From contig CAVXNX010000009.1 in NCBI GenBank assembly GCA_963763215.1, positions 171,204-235,203 on the forward strand: 64,000 nt of DNA. The letters run 5' to 3'. The translations under genes and the position numbers were made by a program. Each line of letters opens with the position of its first letter. Within the stretch, counting starts at the first letter, position 1. This DNA comes from DASQZK01 sp963763215. GTDB lineage: Bacteria; Bacteroidota; Bacteroidia; Bacteroidales; GCA-2748055. The notes beneath the pieces are model-generated. The model did no database searches and had not been told where the DNA came from. It saw only the letters and a program-made list of their open reading frames with translations. This document shows, one piece after another, positions 55,830 through 63,949 of the stretch.

Positions 55830-56006
55830 ATGACGAATTACAGCACCCCACTCAAAAACTCCTTCCCAATCCGCACAACGGACTCCAACAGTACGATATC
55901 CAACAGCGAAAGCTACGGCATCTACGACTACAATGCCTCGCCCGTGATTGACAATGTTACATACGCGGAGAACGGCAACCAGAATTTCTACGTCTATTCT
56001 TATTGA
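55830..56006 (+). pseudogene. Remnant of a parallel beta-helix repeat protein
   Basis: A 58-codon frame reads MTNYSTPLKNSFPIRTTDSN, then NSESYGIYDYNASPVIDNVT and ends NGNQNFYVYSY. The N-x-x-Y-G-I-Y and N-A-S-P-V-I-D-N-V-T spacing is typical of right-handed beta-helix repeats in large surface proteins, and this looks like the last rungs only. The rest of the gene is absent. Confidence 0.45.
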
Positions 56007-56175
56007 TCAGGTATTCTTCACAGCCTGCGCAGGGAAAGGATTACTGCCTTTCCCTGCGTTTGTTTTTTGATCATCGTTCTCACATACTTCATAACTTTTT
56101 GTTAGACTGACTGACAACGATCCCCGTTGCACCGGCTTCCCGTACCTACTTACCCACGTACCCACGTATCCACCA

Positions 56176-56213
56176 AGACGGGCGGGTCGCGACCCGCCCC
56201 TACGGGTGGCTTT
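56176..56213. repeat. 38-bp repeat with 20-bp palindrome, copy 1
   Basis: Identical over 38 bases to 56598-56635. Its core GGGCGGGTCGCGACCCGCCC (56180-56199) is a perfect palindrome. It is preceded by GTACC and CCACGTA units and followed, after a spacer, by ACACCCTTC and CTCATCAC units, the same order as around copy 2. Confidence 0.9.
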
Positions 56214-56284
56214 GAACGGAATTGTTGGAAAACACCCTTCCTAACCTCATCACCTCATCACCTCATCACTTCCTCCCCCTCTTC

Positions 56285-56317
56285 TTTACTTTCTTTTCAA
56301 GGGCAAAAGAAAGTAAA
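56285..56317. repeat. Perfect 13-bp hairpin
   Basis: TTTACTTTCTTTT (56285-56297) and AAAAGAAAGTAAA (56305-56317) are exact reverse complements around a 7-base loop. It may be a bidirectional transcript end or part of a dispersed intergenic repeat. Confidence 0.8.
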
Positions 56318-56597
56318 CAAAGAAACCCTCCGCGATTGACAACCCTCTCTCGCCCCTGTCGCACGGGGCCCTCAACACTGGGGCCGGTCTCGTTCAGGTT
56401 CGCACCAATCGCGGGTTGCCATCGCGCTCTGCTAATATTTTATTTCGTGGAGAACGGCGAATGTATTTTAAATGGTGTTGGTGGAGGGGCGTTCCGGGAT
56501 TATTGTAGGCACGATTTTATTCTGATCGCCTGGCAAGGCACTGACGACTATCCACGATCTATCGTCTTCCCGTACCGACGTATCCACGTGTCCACGT

Positions 56598-56635
56598 AGA
56601 CGGGCGGGTCGCGACCCGCCCCTACGGGTGGCTTT
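56598..56635. repeat. 38-bp repeat with 20-bp palindrome, copy 2
   Basis: Second copy of the element at 56176-56213, with the palindrome at 56602-56621. A longer spacer separates it from its ACACCCTTC and CATCAC tract (56692-56746). Confidence 0.9.
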
Positions 56636-56963
56636 AAAAAGACCTTATGGGAATATCGGTATAATCCTGAACGACGTTCTTACACCCTTCTTACCTCATC
56701 ACCCCATCACTCCATCACCTCATCACTCCATCACCTCTTTACTTCCAATTTTCTATTTGTCTCATACCAAACCATGTTCATGTTTTGAATACGTGCATTT
56801 GTAAAATTGTTCCAACCCCGTATTTCATAGGCAAGACTTGCCTTATGTAACTGTAAATCTGTGTATTAATATGCCATTAAGATTAAATTGTCTTTAAATC
56901 CATTACCCTAATGTTCTTTTATTTGGTTTGTAATTTTCATAATTTGAGCATTTTAATGTTATA

Positions 56964-57632
56964 ATGAATAAAATGGCATCTGAAAAAACCGGAATATTCA
57001 TCGTTTACTCCGAAAGGTTGTTTTGTGACGGGGTCCGGTCGATGCTTGCCAGGGAAGATGAGTATTATATTTCGGGTACCCTTGAAAACAATGACAAGGT
57101 TTTGAATGAGATTTCATCATGTCATCCGGACATCATCATCCTGGAGGTCGAACAGGCCAACACCATAACCATTGCGCTGATCGACAGCATCAGGGCCCTG
57201 TTTACCAGCATACCGGTCTTCCTCATTGCATCAGTAATGAAGAAGGGGTTGACCGAAAACATCATCGATTCAGGCATCGCTGGATTTATTTTCAAAAGCG
57301 GAAGCAAGGATGAACTCCTGAAGGCCTTATCCAAACTCCGGACGAATGACCGGTATTTCTGCCTGGAAATATCGCAGCTGTTGCTTAAAGATTTCCAGGA
57401 GCTCAATGATGATGAAAACGATCTGCTGACTTACCGGGAACGGCAGATCCTTGAATTACTGATTGACGGCGAGACCAACCATAATATTGCCGGCATCCTC
57501 CATATCAGTGAAAACACGGTAAAGTCGCATCGGCGGAATATCATGGAGAAGTTCGGCGCAAAGAATCTACTCGGGATGGTCCGGTACGCTTATGAAAAAA
57601 ACCTGATCACCCGGAGTCAGCCAGCCATCTGA
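56964..57632 (+). CDS. LuxR-type regulator with atypical receiver
   Basis: 222 residues: a receiver-like domain at ~9-125 and a LuxR/NarL helix-turn-helix at ~155-210 (LTYRERQILELLIDGETNHN, ISENTVKSHRRNIMEKF). In the receiver the phospho-acceptor position is glutamate (Glu61 in PDIIILEVE) and the N-terminal acidic pair is missing (IFIVYSERLF), so phosphorylation in the usual way is unlikely. It lies 170 bases before the PQQ dehydrogenase gene on the same strand and may control it; that link is by position only. Confidence 0.85.
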   Translation: MNKMASEKTGIFIVYSERLFCDGVRSMLAREDEYYISGTLENNDKVLNEISSCHPDIIILEVEQANTITIALIDSIRALFTSIPVFLIASVMKKGLTENIIDSGIAGFIFKSGSKDELLKALSKLRTNDRYFCLEISQLLLKDFQELNDDENDLLTYRERQILELLIDGETNHNIAGILHISENTVKSHRRNIMEKFGAKNLLGMVRYAYEKNLITRSQPAI

Positions 57633-57804
57633 TTACGGCCTTGTTCGCCCTCTGTGGATGCAGCAAGCTTTGCATAGCGACTCATCCGCCGCAGGACACC
57701 ATTCAGAACCTTCCCCGTAACGCGTATGCCGCAGCAAACGAATTCGATTTTGGACTCACCGTTAACGATATGACTCATGGATAGCCAGGAACGGTGATCC
57801 GGAA

Positions 57805-59955
57805 ATGAAACACGAAAAGCCCGTGAAATTAACCCTCCCTTATCCCGTGCTCGTGGTGCTCCTTCTCCTTCTTCTCAGCGGGGGATGTCAAGGCAGGCTT
57901 TCTGAAGCCGGTGAAAACTGGCCGGTGTATCTTGGCGGAAACAGCAGCAACCAGTATTCCCCCCTCGATCAGATCAACAGGGAAAATGTCGGAAAATTGC
58001 AGGTGGCCTGGGAGTATCATACGGGCGACGATGTCTCGGGCAATCATAGCCAGATCCAGTGCAATCCCCTTGTCATCGACGGAGTCCTCTATGGCACCTC
58101 GCCTAAACTTAACGTCTTTGCCCTCGATGCGGTTACCGGACAGAAACTCTGGGAGTTTGATCCGCATCCCGATGTAAAATTCGCCCTGAATGTCAACCGG
58201 GGAGTGGCCTATTGGGAAAAGAACCGGGATAAGCGTATTCTTTTTACCTCTGGGCCGGATCTCTTTGAGCTGGACGCCGTCACCGGGAAGCCGGTCACAG
58301 CCTTCGGGGATTCGGGCCGGGTTTCACTGAAGGAAGGTCTGGGGGACCGGTCGAAGGGCCTGTATGTGGTCGCCACTTCGCCGGGTATCGTCTATAAGGA
58401 CCTGCTCATCATCGGTTCTAGGGTAAATGAAGAAGCGGGCGCTGCACCCGGATTTATCCGTGCTTTCAGCATCCCCACCGGTCACCTCGAGTGGGTTTTT
58501 CACACCATTCCCCAGCCTGGAGAATACGGGTACGACACCTGGCCCGATTCAGCCTGGAAGACGGCAGGCGGTGCAAACTGCTGGGCCGGAATGAGCCTTG
58601 ATAAAAAACGGGGACTCGTCTTTGTCCCCACGGGCTCTGCTGTTTTTGATTTCTGGGGAGGAAACCGCAAGGGAAAGGATCTTTTTGCCAATACGCTGCT
58701 GGCACTCGATGCGGCAACCGGGCGGCGGGTATGGCATTTTCAAACCGTTTATCACGACCTTTGGGACCGTGACCTGCCGGCCCCTCCAAACCTGATCACC
58801 GTCAGACACGACAAGAAGATGACCGACGCCGTGGCACAGATCACCAAGTCAGGATTCGTCTATCTGCTCGACCGTTCCACCGGCCAGCCCCTCTTTCCGG
58901 TCGAAGAAAGGACTGTTCCGCCCTCCCGCCTCGAGGGAGAGGAAGCATGGCCCGTCCAGCCGTTCCCGGTCAAACCTCCGCCCTTTTCCCCGCAGAAACT
59001 GACCTCCGAAAATATCACCGACATCACTCCAGGATCACACGAATATGTTGCCGGCATCCTCCGCCATGTCCTGACAGGACAGCCATTCATTCCTCCCGAC
59101 ACCGCCGGCACGGTCATTTTCCCGGGTTTTGACGGCGGCGGGGAATGGGGCGGCGCGGCCTTCGATCCGCAATCCGGCATCCTTTATGTCAACGGCAGCA
59201 TCATGCCCTGGATCCTGACCATGGTCAAAGTCGACACCACGGAACAAGCGGAGGCCAGGCCGGGCAAACACATTTATATGATGCATTGCGCCGTCTGCCA
59301 CGGACGCGACAGGCAAGGCTCCGCCGGTAACATCTACCCGGCTCTGACGCATGTGGCAGACAAATACTCCCACGACGAGATACTGAAGATCATCAACACT
59401 GGCAAAGGATTTATGCCCTCGTTCAGGAACCTGAAAAAAGAGGAAAAACAGGCTGTGATCGACTATATCACGGGATCACAGGAGGAAAATCGGGCATACG
59501 GGGGTAAAATCGCCCGGCAACAGAACGAGATCCCCTACACGTTCACCGGGTATAACCGGTTCCTCGATTCGCTGGGTTATCCTGCCGTGAAACCCCCATG
59601 GGGCAATCTCTCTGCGATCGACATGAACGAAGGCTCTATCCGCTGGCAGGTTCCCCTCGGCGACTACCCGGAGCTCAACCGCAGCGGCAGTTCGCCGACC
59701 GGAACGGAAAATTACGGCGGTCCTGTCGTCACAGCCGGCGGACTCATATTCATCGCCGCTTCAAAAGATGAATATTTCAGGGCGTTCGACAAGGAGACCG
59801 GAAAGGAACTCTGGAAATACAAGCTGCCGGCGGGAGGGTATGCTACTCCGGCCATTTACGAAGCCGGCGGGAAAGAATATGTGGTCATTGCCTGTGGCGG
59901 AGGTAAAATGGCGACGGCTTCGGGCGACAGTTATATGGCTTTCTGCCTCAGATGA
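57805..59955 (+). CDS. PQQ-dependent dehydrogenase with internal cytochrome c domain
   Basis: Exported lipoprotein (lipobox LLSGGC, Cys28) of 716 residues with an eight-bladed quinoprotein propeller (NWPVYLGGNSSNQYSPLDQI, LNVFALDAVTGQKLWEFDPH, HDLWDRDLPAPPNLI, DLLIIGSRVNEE). A cytochrome c segment is inserted near residues 485-555, with heme motif CAVCH and probable axial Met in GKGFMPSF; propeller blades resume after it (IDMNEGSIRWQVPLGDYPEL). It likely oxidises a sugar or alcohol and passes electrons through its heme. No PQQ synthesis genes are in the window. The DoxX gene follows closely. Confidence 0.87.
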   Translation: MKHEKPVKLTLPYPVLVVLLLLLLSGGCQGRLSEAGENWPVYLGGNSSNQYSPLDQINRENVGKLQVAWEYHTGDDVSGNHSQIQCNPLVIDGVLYGTSPKLNVFALDAVTGQKLWEFDPHPDVKFALNVNRGVAYWEKNRDKRILFTSGPDLFELDAVTGKPVTAFGDSGRVSLKEGLGDRSKGLYVVATSPGIVYKDLLIIGSRVNEEAGAAPGFIRAFSIPTGHLEWVFHTIPQPGEYGYDTWPDSAWKTAGGANCWAGMSLDKKRGLVFVPTGSAVFDFWGGNRKGKDLFANTLLALDAATGRRVWHFQTVYHDLWDRDLPAPPNLITVRHDKKMTDAVAQITKSGFVYLLDRSTGQPLFPVEERTVPPSRLEGEEAWPVQPFPVKPPPFSPQKLTSENITDITPGSHEYVAGILRHVLTGQPFIPPDTAGTVIFPGFDGGGEWGGAAFDPQSGILYVNGSIMPWILTMVKVDTTEQAEARPGKHIYMMHCAVCHGRDRQGSAGNIYPALTHVADKYSHDEILKIINTGKGFMPSFRNLKKEEKQAVIDYITGSQEENRAYGGKIARQQNEIPYTFTGYNRFLDSLGYPAVKPPWGNLSAIDMNEGSIRWQVPLGDYPELNRSGSSPTGTENYGGPVVTAGGLIFIAASKDEYFRAFDKETGKELWKYKLPAGGYATPAIYEAGGKEYVVIACGGGKMATASGDSYMAFCLR

Positions 59956-60068
59956 CAATGCCTCCCCTGCTTCAATGCAGAATTCTCCCGGTCAACAATC
60001 ACACGGGGATTTTTGTTGTACCCTGCGGCCTCATCCAGGGCCTGCACACACATGAAATTGGACCGATT

Positions 60069-60461
60069 ATGCAAAAGTTTCAGAAATATGCCTATGCCCT
60101 CTTGAGGATATTGTCGGGATTCCTGTTTTTCTGGCACGGATCGCAGAAGATCTTAGGTTTTCCGGCCTTAAGCGTTCATCTCCCCCCGTACATCGTAATC
60201 ATCGGCGGGGGGATCGAACTTGCAGGGGGATTGCTGATCATGACCGGATTCCTGACACGCCCGGCAGCTTTTATTTCTTCCGGAGAAATGGCGTATGCCT
60301 ACTGGTTCAAACATGCTTCGGCAGGAGTTCTTCCCCTTGTCAACCATGGTGAACTGGCTGTTCTTTACTGCTTTATCTTCTTGTTTATTTTTACCGCGGG
60401 TCCGGGGATTTTCAGCATTGACGGTTTGATACATTGGAAGAGAGCTTCAGGAGAGTCCTGA
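60069..60461 (+). CDS. DoxX-family membrane protein
   Basis: About 130 residues with four membrane helices (YALLRILSGFLFFWHGSQKI, GGGIELAGGLLIMTGFLTRP). DoxX-like proteins are linked to quinone-dependent oxidation in some organisms. The ATG at 60069 is chosen because it starts the first helix; the open frame further upstream is not protein-like. It may share a transcript with the PQQ dehydrogenase, about 115 bases before it. Confidence 0.75.
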   Translation: MQKFQKYAYALLRILSGFLFFWHGSQKILGFPALSVHLPPYIVIIGGGIELAGGLLIMTGFLTRPAAFISSGEMAYAYWFKHASAGVLPLVNHGELAVLYCFIFLFIFTAGPGIFSIDGLIHWKRASGES

Positions 60462-60843
60462 TAAAATCAGGTCGCTCAGAAAGCCGGTTGGTTGATGCGA
60501 AAAGGGATCGGGAAAATTGGCCCGGGCATTTCAATCACCTCATCCAAGGCGATGCAGGAGCATAAGTGCAAACACCCAGAAAGCAATGCTGAAGAGCACT
60601 GTCGTCAACCGGACAAAGATGATCTGCGCCCTGGTCATATTCGATCTTTTTCGGTTTTATCCCTTCGGGAATCCGGCACCAGGATGAAATGGCCGGTGAA
60701 AAAACCCGGCAGCCCGGATGCAGGCGGAATACCCCGTGAATATAAAGAATTTTTACGACATCCGTCCCATCGAATGCGGGCCCGGTGTCTAAGCTTTTGA
60801 CCACCAGGTACGATAACCGGAAATGACGGGGTTTAGCGAAGGG
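60462..60843. other. Spacer between doxX and relA
   Basis: Apart from a small membrane-protein-like ORF at 60540-60638 on the minus strand, nothing is supported. The two flanking genes are convergent. Confidence 0.4.
60540..60638 (-). CDS. Possible 32-residue single-helix membrane protein
   Basis: MTRAQIIFVRLTTVLFSIAF continues as WVFALMLLHRLG and stops. One hydrophobic helix follows a positively charged start, as in real small membrane proteins. It lies 200 bases downstream of relA on the same strand. No family was recognised and chance is possible. Confidence 0.3.
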   Translation of the reverse strand: MTRAQIIFVRLTTVLFSIAFWVFALMLLHRLG

Positions 60844-63045
60844 CTATTCCAGACGTTTCACCGAATTCACACCCTTGACACGGGCAAGCTTTTTCGTCAG
60901 GACATCGAGATGGGCCGTATCCCTGACATAGATCTGGATGGTTCCTTCAAAGAGCCCGTCGCCGGAATCCATCTGAAGGGACCGCATGTTGACCTTCAGA
61001 TCCTTGGAGATGACTTCGGAGATATTGCTGACGATGCCCAGATCGTCGATGCCTGTGATGTGCAGCCGGGCCAGGAAAAACCGGTCCTTCTCCGACCGGG
61101 TCCAGCGGGCCTTCACCACCCGGTACCCGTATTTATTGATGAGCTGGTGGGCATTGGGACAGTTAATGCGGTGGATGGTGATGCCTGAGCTGACCGTCAC
61201 AAACCCGAAAATTTCATCGCCGAAGATGGGGTTACAGCATTTTCCCAGCTTATAGTCCACTCCCGCCAGCCGATCGTCGATGATGAGGTAATCATCGGCT
61301 TCAGTGAGTGAATGGCGGACGAGTTTTTCGACCGCCTCCTCCTCGATCGGCACGGCCTTCGGAGCCTCATTCCGTTCCTTTTCGGCTGTCAGAATATCCT
61401 TGATCTCCAGGAGATCAATGTTCTCCCTGGCAATGTCGGAATAGAGATCGATGGCATCGTTGAATTTATAATGACGGATCAGTTGACGGATGTTGGGATC
61501 ACTAAATTCGATCTTCCAGTTCTTGAAGCGTCGTCTGAGCATCTCTTTCCCGTGCTCGGCCTCCTTGACCTTTTCCTCCTTCAGCGCCTGCTTGATCTTT
61601 GCCTTTGCCTTGGACGTGACCACGTAATTGAGCCAGTCGATTTTGGGCGTCTGGTTCTTCGAGCGCAGGATCTCCACCTTGTCGCCGTTCCTGAGCTTAT
61701 GCCGGATCGGAACATTCTTGCCGTTCAACCTCGCCCCGACACAGCTCATCCCTACCGCCGTATGCACATCAAATGCGAAATCCAGTACCGTTGCCCCCTC
61801 GGGGAATTTCTTCAGGTCTCCCTGGGGGGTGAAGACAAAAATTTCGGTGTTTTCAAGGCTGAGCTTGAAATCATCAAGAAGGTTCTGCGCGTCGGTTTCC
61901 GCGTTTTCCAGGAAATCACGTATCCTGACCAGCCACTCATCGACCCCGGCTTCTCCCTTAAGACCCTTGTATTTCCAGTGGGCCGCAAGGCCCTTCTCCG
62001 CGATCTCGTTCATTCGCTGGCTCCGGATCTGTACTTCCACCCAGTTTCCTCCCGGAACCACCACTGTGGTATGAAGCGATTCGTAGCCATTGCTCTTGGG
62101 CACCGAAATCCAGTCGCGCAGCCGTTCGGGATTCGGGCGGTAATGATCGGTCACCAGCGAATAGATGCGCCAGCAATCGGCTTTCTCTCTCTCGGGCGGC
62201 GACTTTATGATGATGCGGATGGCGAATTTATCGTAAACTTCTTCGAAATCGACCTTCTGTTTTTTCATCTTCCGCCAGATCGATGAGATGGCCTTCGGCC
62301 TTCCCCTGATCTCGGCTTCCAGGCCCATCCCGGTGATCTCCGTTTCAAGAGGGGCAATGAAATCGCGGATGAACCGGTTGCGTCGTGTCCGTGTTGCCTG
62401 CAATTTCTTCTCGATCATCGAATAGGCTTCTGGCTCCAGGTATTTCATCACGATATCTTCCATCTCCGACATCATGGTATATAGACCCAGGCGATGCGCC
62501 AGAGGCGAATATATGTGACGTGTTTCGGAAGCGATGGCGATTTGCTGCTCCCTGGGAAAACGATCGAGGATCCGCATAATATAAAGCCGTTCGGCCAGCT
62601 TGACGAAGATAACCCGGACATCCCTGGCCATGGTGAGAATGAGGTTTCGCAGATTTTCGGCCTGGGAGGACGTTTTTTCCGTCCTGATCTTTGAGATCTT
62701 GGCCAGACCTTCGGTGATCTCAGAAATTTTTTCACCGAACTCTTCCCTAACCTTTTCCGGGGAGATATCCCCGTAATTCACGAACCCGGTCAGCAGGGCA
62801 ACGATCACACTGGTGGTGGCCATTCCCATTTCAGAGGCCACAATGCGGGCGATGGCCAGCGCATGGATAATGGCATGATCCCCGGAACGCATCGGCACAG
62901 CCTGGCTCACTTCACTGGCCAGGGTAAAAGCTTTTCGAAGACCTTTAAGCTCTCCGGGTGTCGAAAGCGTTCCCTTGCATTCACGCAGCAGCGACCTGTA
63001 CTGCCGGGCAATAACAGGATCAATAATCTTGTTTTTCACATCCAT
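60844..63045 (-). CDS. relA: (p)ppGpp synthetase, RelA type with inactive hydrolase domain
   Basis: Stringent-response alarmone synthetase, 733 residues. Order: HD-like domain (~45-200), synthetase (~245-350 with GRPKAISSIWRKM, EEVYDKFAIRIII and SNGYESLHTTV), TGS (EIFVFTPQGDLKKFPEGATV), a cysteine/histidine region (GKCCNPIFGDEIFGF, HRINCPNA) and a C-terminal ACT domain. The hydrolase residues are lost: TGFVNY at 86-91 stands where HDVVED is expected, and Glu152 and Ile156 replace the later Asp and Asn. It should therefore make but not degrade (p)ppGpp. Confidence 0.88.
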   Translation of the reverse strand: MDVKNKIIDPVIARQYRSLLRECKGTLSTPGELKGLRKAFTLASEVSQAVPMRSGDHAIIHALAIARIVASEMGMATTSVIVALLTGFVNYGDISPEKVREEFGEKISEITEGLAKISKIRTEKTSSQAENLRNLILTMARDVRVIFVKLAERLYIMRILDRFPREQQIAIASETRHIYSPLAHRLGLYTMMSEMEDIVMKYLEPEAYSMIEKKLQATRTRRNRFIRDFIAPLETEITGMGLEAEIRGRPKAISSIWRKMKKQKVDFEEVYDKFAIRIIIKSPPEREKADCWRIYSLVTDHYRPNPERLRDWISVPKSNGYESLHTTVVVPGGNWVEVQIRSQRMNEIAEKGLAAHWKYKGLKGEAGVDEWLVRIRDFLENAETDAQNLLDDFKLSLENTEIFVFTPQGDLKKFPEGATVLDFAFDVHTAVGMSCVGARLNGKNVPIRHKLRNGDKVEILRSKNQTPKIDWLNYVVTSKAKAKIKQALKEEKVKEAEHGKEMLRRRFKNWKIEFSDPNIRQLIRHYKFNDAIDLYSDIARENIDLLEIKDILTAEKERNEAPKAVPIEEEAVEKLVRHSLTEADDYLIIDDRLAGVDYKLGKCCNPIFGDEIFGFVTVSSGITIHRINCPNAHQLINKYGYRVVKARWTRSEKDRFFLARLHITGIDDLGIVSNISEVISKDLKVNMRSLQMDSGDGLFEGTIQIYVRDTAHLDVLTKKLARVKGVNSVKRLE

Positions 63046-63301
63046 ATTACCGTGACGTTTACCATTCTCTGCATGTACCCTTTATTCGGGACAATGCCCG
63101 CCGGCCCTGGCGCCCACGAATCAAGAATTTTCATTTTTTTAAAATTACAAACATTCCATTCATTCTGAAAACGAATTCAGGTCTAAATTATGTTAAGCAG
63201 GCAGGAAGTCCTGAGCCTGGTGATGACCGCTTCATCCGGTTTTACCGTGTATACCATGATAAACAAGGTGTTTACCATGATCACAGGGGGTGTGATTATG
63301 G

Positions 63302-63553
63302 TCAACGCGAATTACCGCCTCTGTTGGCCGCCAGCCGGCGAAGGATGTCATCCAGGCCATTCAGCTTGATCACGTAAAGCGTTTCAAGCATCATCCCCAG
63401 CTTTCCCCCGGGAAAGCCCTTGCGGTTGAACCATTCAAGATATGAGACCGGCAACCGGTATAACAACGTGCCCTTATATTTTCCGAATGGCATCTCCATT
63501 GTGACGAGTTGTTCGAGGATCTTCGGATCCGGTTCACTGGCTGAATTCATCAT
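63302..63553 (-). CDS. DUF3820 family protein
   Basis: 83 residues with the family core MPFGKYKGTLLYRLPVSYLE and WFNRKGFPGGKLGMMLE. Function is unknown; relatives are labelled quorum-sensing-regulated virulence factor without direct evidence here. It has its own candidate promoter 20 bases upstream. Confidence 0.8.
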   Translation of the reverse strand: MMNSASEPDPKILEQLVTMEMPFGKYKGTLLYRLPVSYLEWFNRKGFPGGKLGMMLETLYVIKLNGLDDILRRLAANRGGNSR

Positions 63554-63573
63554 TCTCTAAATTTAAATCCCTG

Positions 63574-63581
63574 CAAATTTA
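63574..63581 (-). promoter_or_regulatory. Candidate -7 promoter box for the DUF3820 gene
   Basis: TAAATTTG on the minus strand matches TAnnTTTG and is followed by CAGGG, giving a short leader of about 14 bases to the ATG at 63553. The -33 element is not obvious. Confidence 0.45.
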
Positions 63582-63683
63582 CCTTTTTTCATTCCCATAC
63601 CGGTTAAGCGGGGAAAAATTCAAGACGGGAAAATTTTCCTGAAAATAATCGGATTCCTGTTTTTATATTTCAGAAGGGATCCC

Positions 63684-63710
63684 TATCTTTGTTCGGTATT
63701 TTACGAACAA
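63684..63710 (+). promoter_or_regulatory. Promoter and operator of the arsR-like gene
   Basis: TATCTTTG (63684-63691) is a full match to TAnnTTTG. A perfect inverted repeat TTGTTCG-N8-CGAACAA (63689-63695 and 63704-63710) overlaps it and the expected start of transcription, ending one base before the ATG. This is the layout expected for autorepression by an ArsR-family protein. Confidence 0.7.
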
Positions 63711-63711
63711 T

Positions 63712-63912
63712 ATGAAACAAGACGAAACGATAACCGCCAGGCAGCAAAAAGCGGCACGCTATGCCAAAGCCATGGGACACCCGGTGAGGTTGTATGTGCT
63801 GGATCTGCTTTCAAGACAGGCCTGCTGCTACAGCGGTGATCTGAGTGAGGAGCTTCCGATCGCCAGGTCATCAATGGAAATGTTGTACTTAAGGGCAGAG
63901 TTCCCTCAGTGA
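63712..63912 (+). pseudogene. ArsR-family repressor, truncated by a deletion
   Basis: The first ~53 residues read as an ArsR/SmtB winged-helix start (AKAMGHPVRLYVLDLLSRQ, ACCYSGDLSEELPIARSS), then the recognition helix and wing are missing. The sequence after about 63870 belongs to a different gene in another frame, and the ArsR frame runs into a chance stop at 63912. The gene as given cannot make a full DNA-binding domain. Confidence 0.75.
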
Positions 63913-63944
63913 ACGAATTAAAGACCCTGTTAACCCAAAAATAA
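63867..63944 (+). pseudogene. C-terminal fragment of a thioredoxin-like disulfide protein
   Basis: In the +1 frame relative to arsR the sequence reads VINGNVVLKGRVPSVNELKT and then LLTQK and a stop. This matches the end of small redox-active disulfide proteins that often follow arsR genes; the N-terminal part with the cysteine pair is absent. The join to arsR lies at about 63867-63872. Confidence 0.6.
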
Positions 63945-63949
63945 TACCG

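Larger units (their letters stand above)
56007..56963. other. Repeat-rich region without a supported gene
   Basis: Nearly 1 kb containing two copies of a composite repeat (about 56141-56270 and 56566-56746), a long hairpin at 56285-56317, an 8-bp inverted repeat CGCGATTG/CAATCGCG at 56331-56338 and 56406-56413, and a GCCCC/GGGGC hairpin near 56352-56370. The last 200 bases are AT-rich and should hold the promoter of the LuxR-type gene. No transposase frame was found. Confidence 0.6.

Noticed and set aside
53208..55830. A cobalamin riboswitch before the TonB receptor
   Set aside because: I found none of the conserved riboswitch blocks in the short upstream region.
56245..56746. A CRISPR-like array from the repeated CATCAC tracts
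   Set aside because: The units are simple short tandem repeats without unique spacers, and no cas gene is near.
63190..63372. A plus-strand ORF of about 60 codons beside the DUF3820 gene
   Set aside because: Half of it is antisense to DUF3820 and the rest has repeats (ACCATGAT) rather than protein character.
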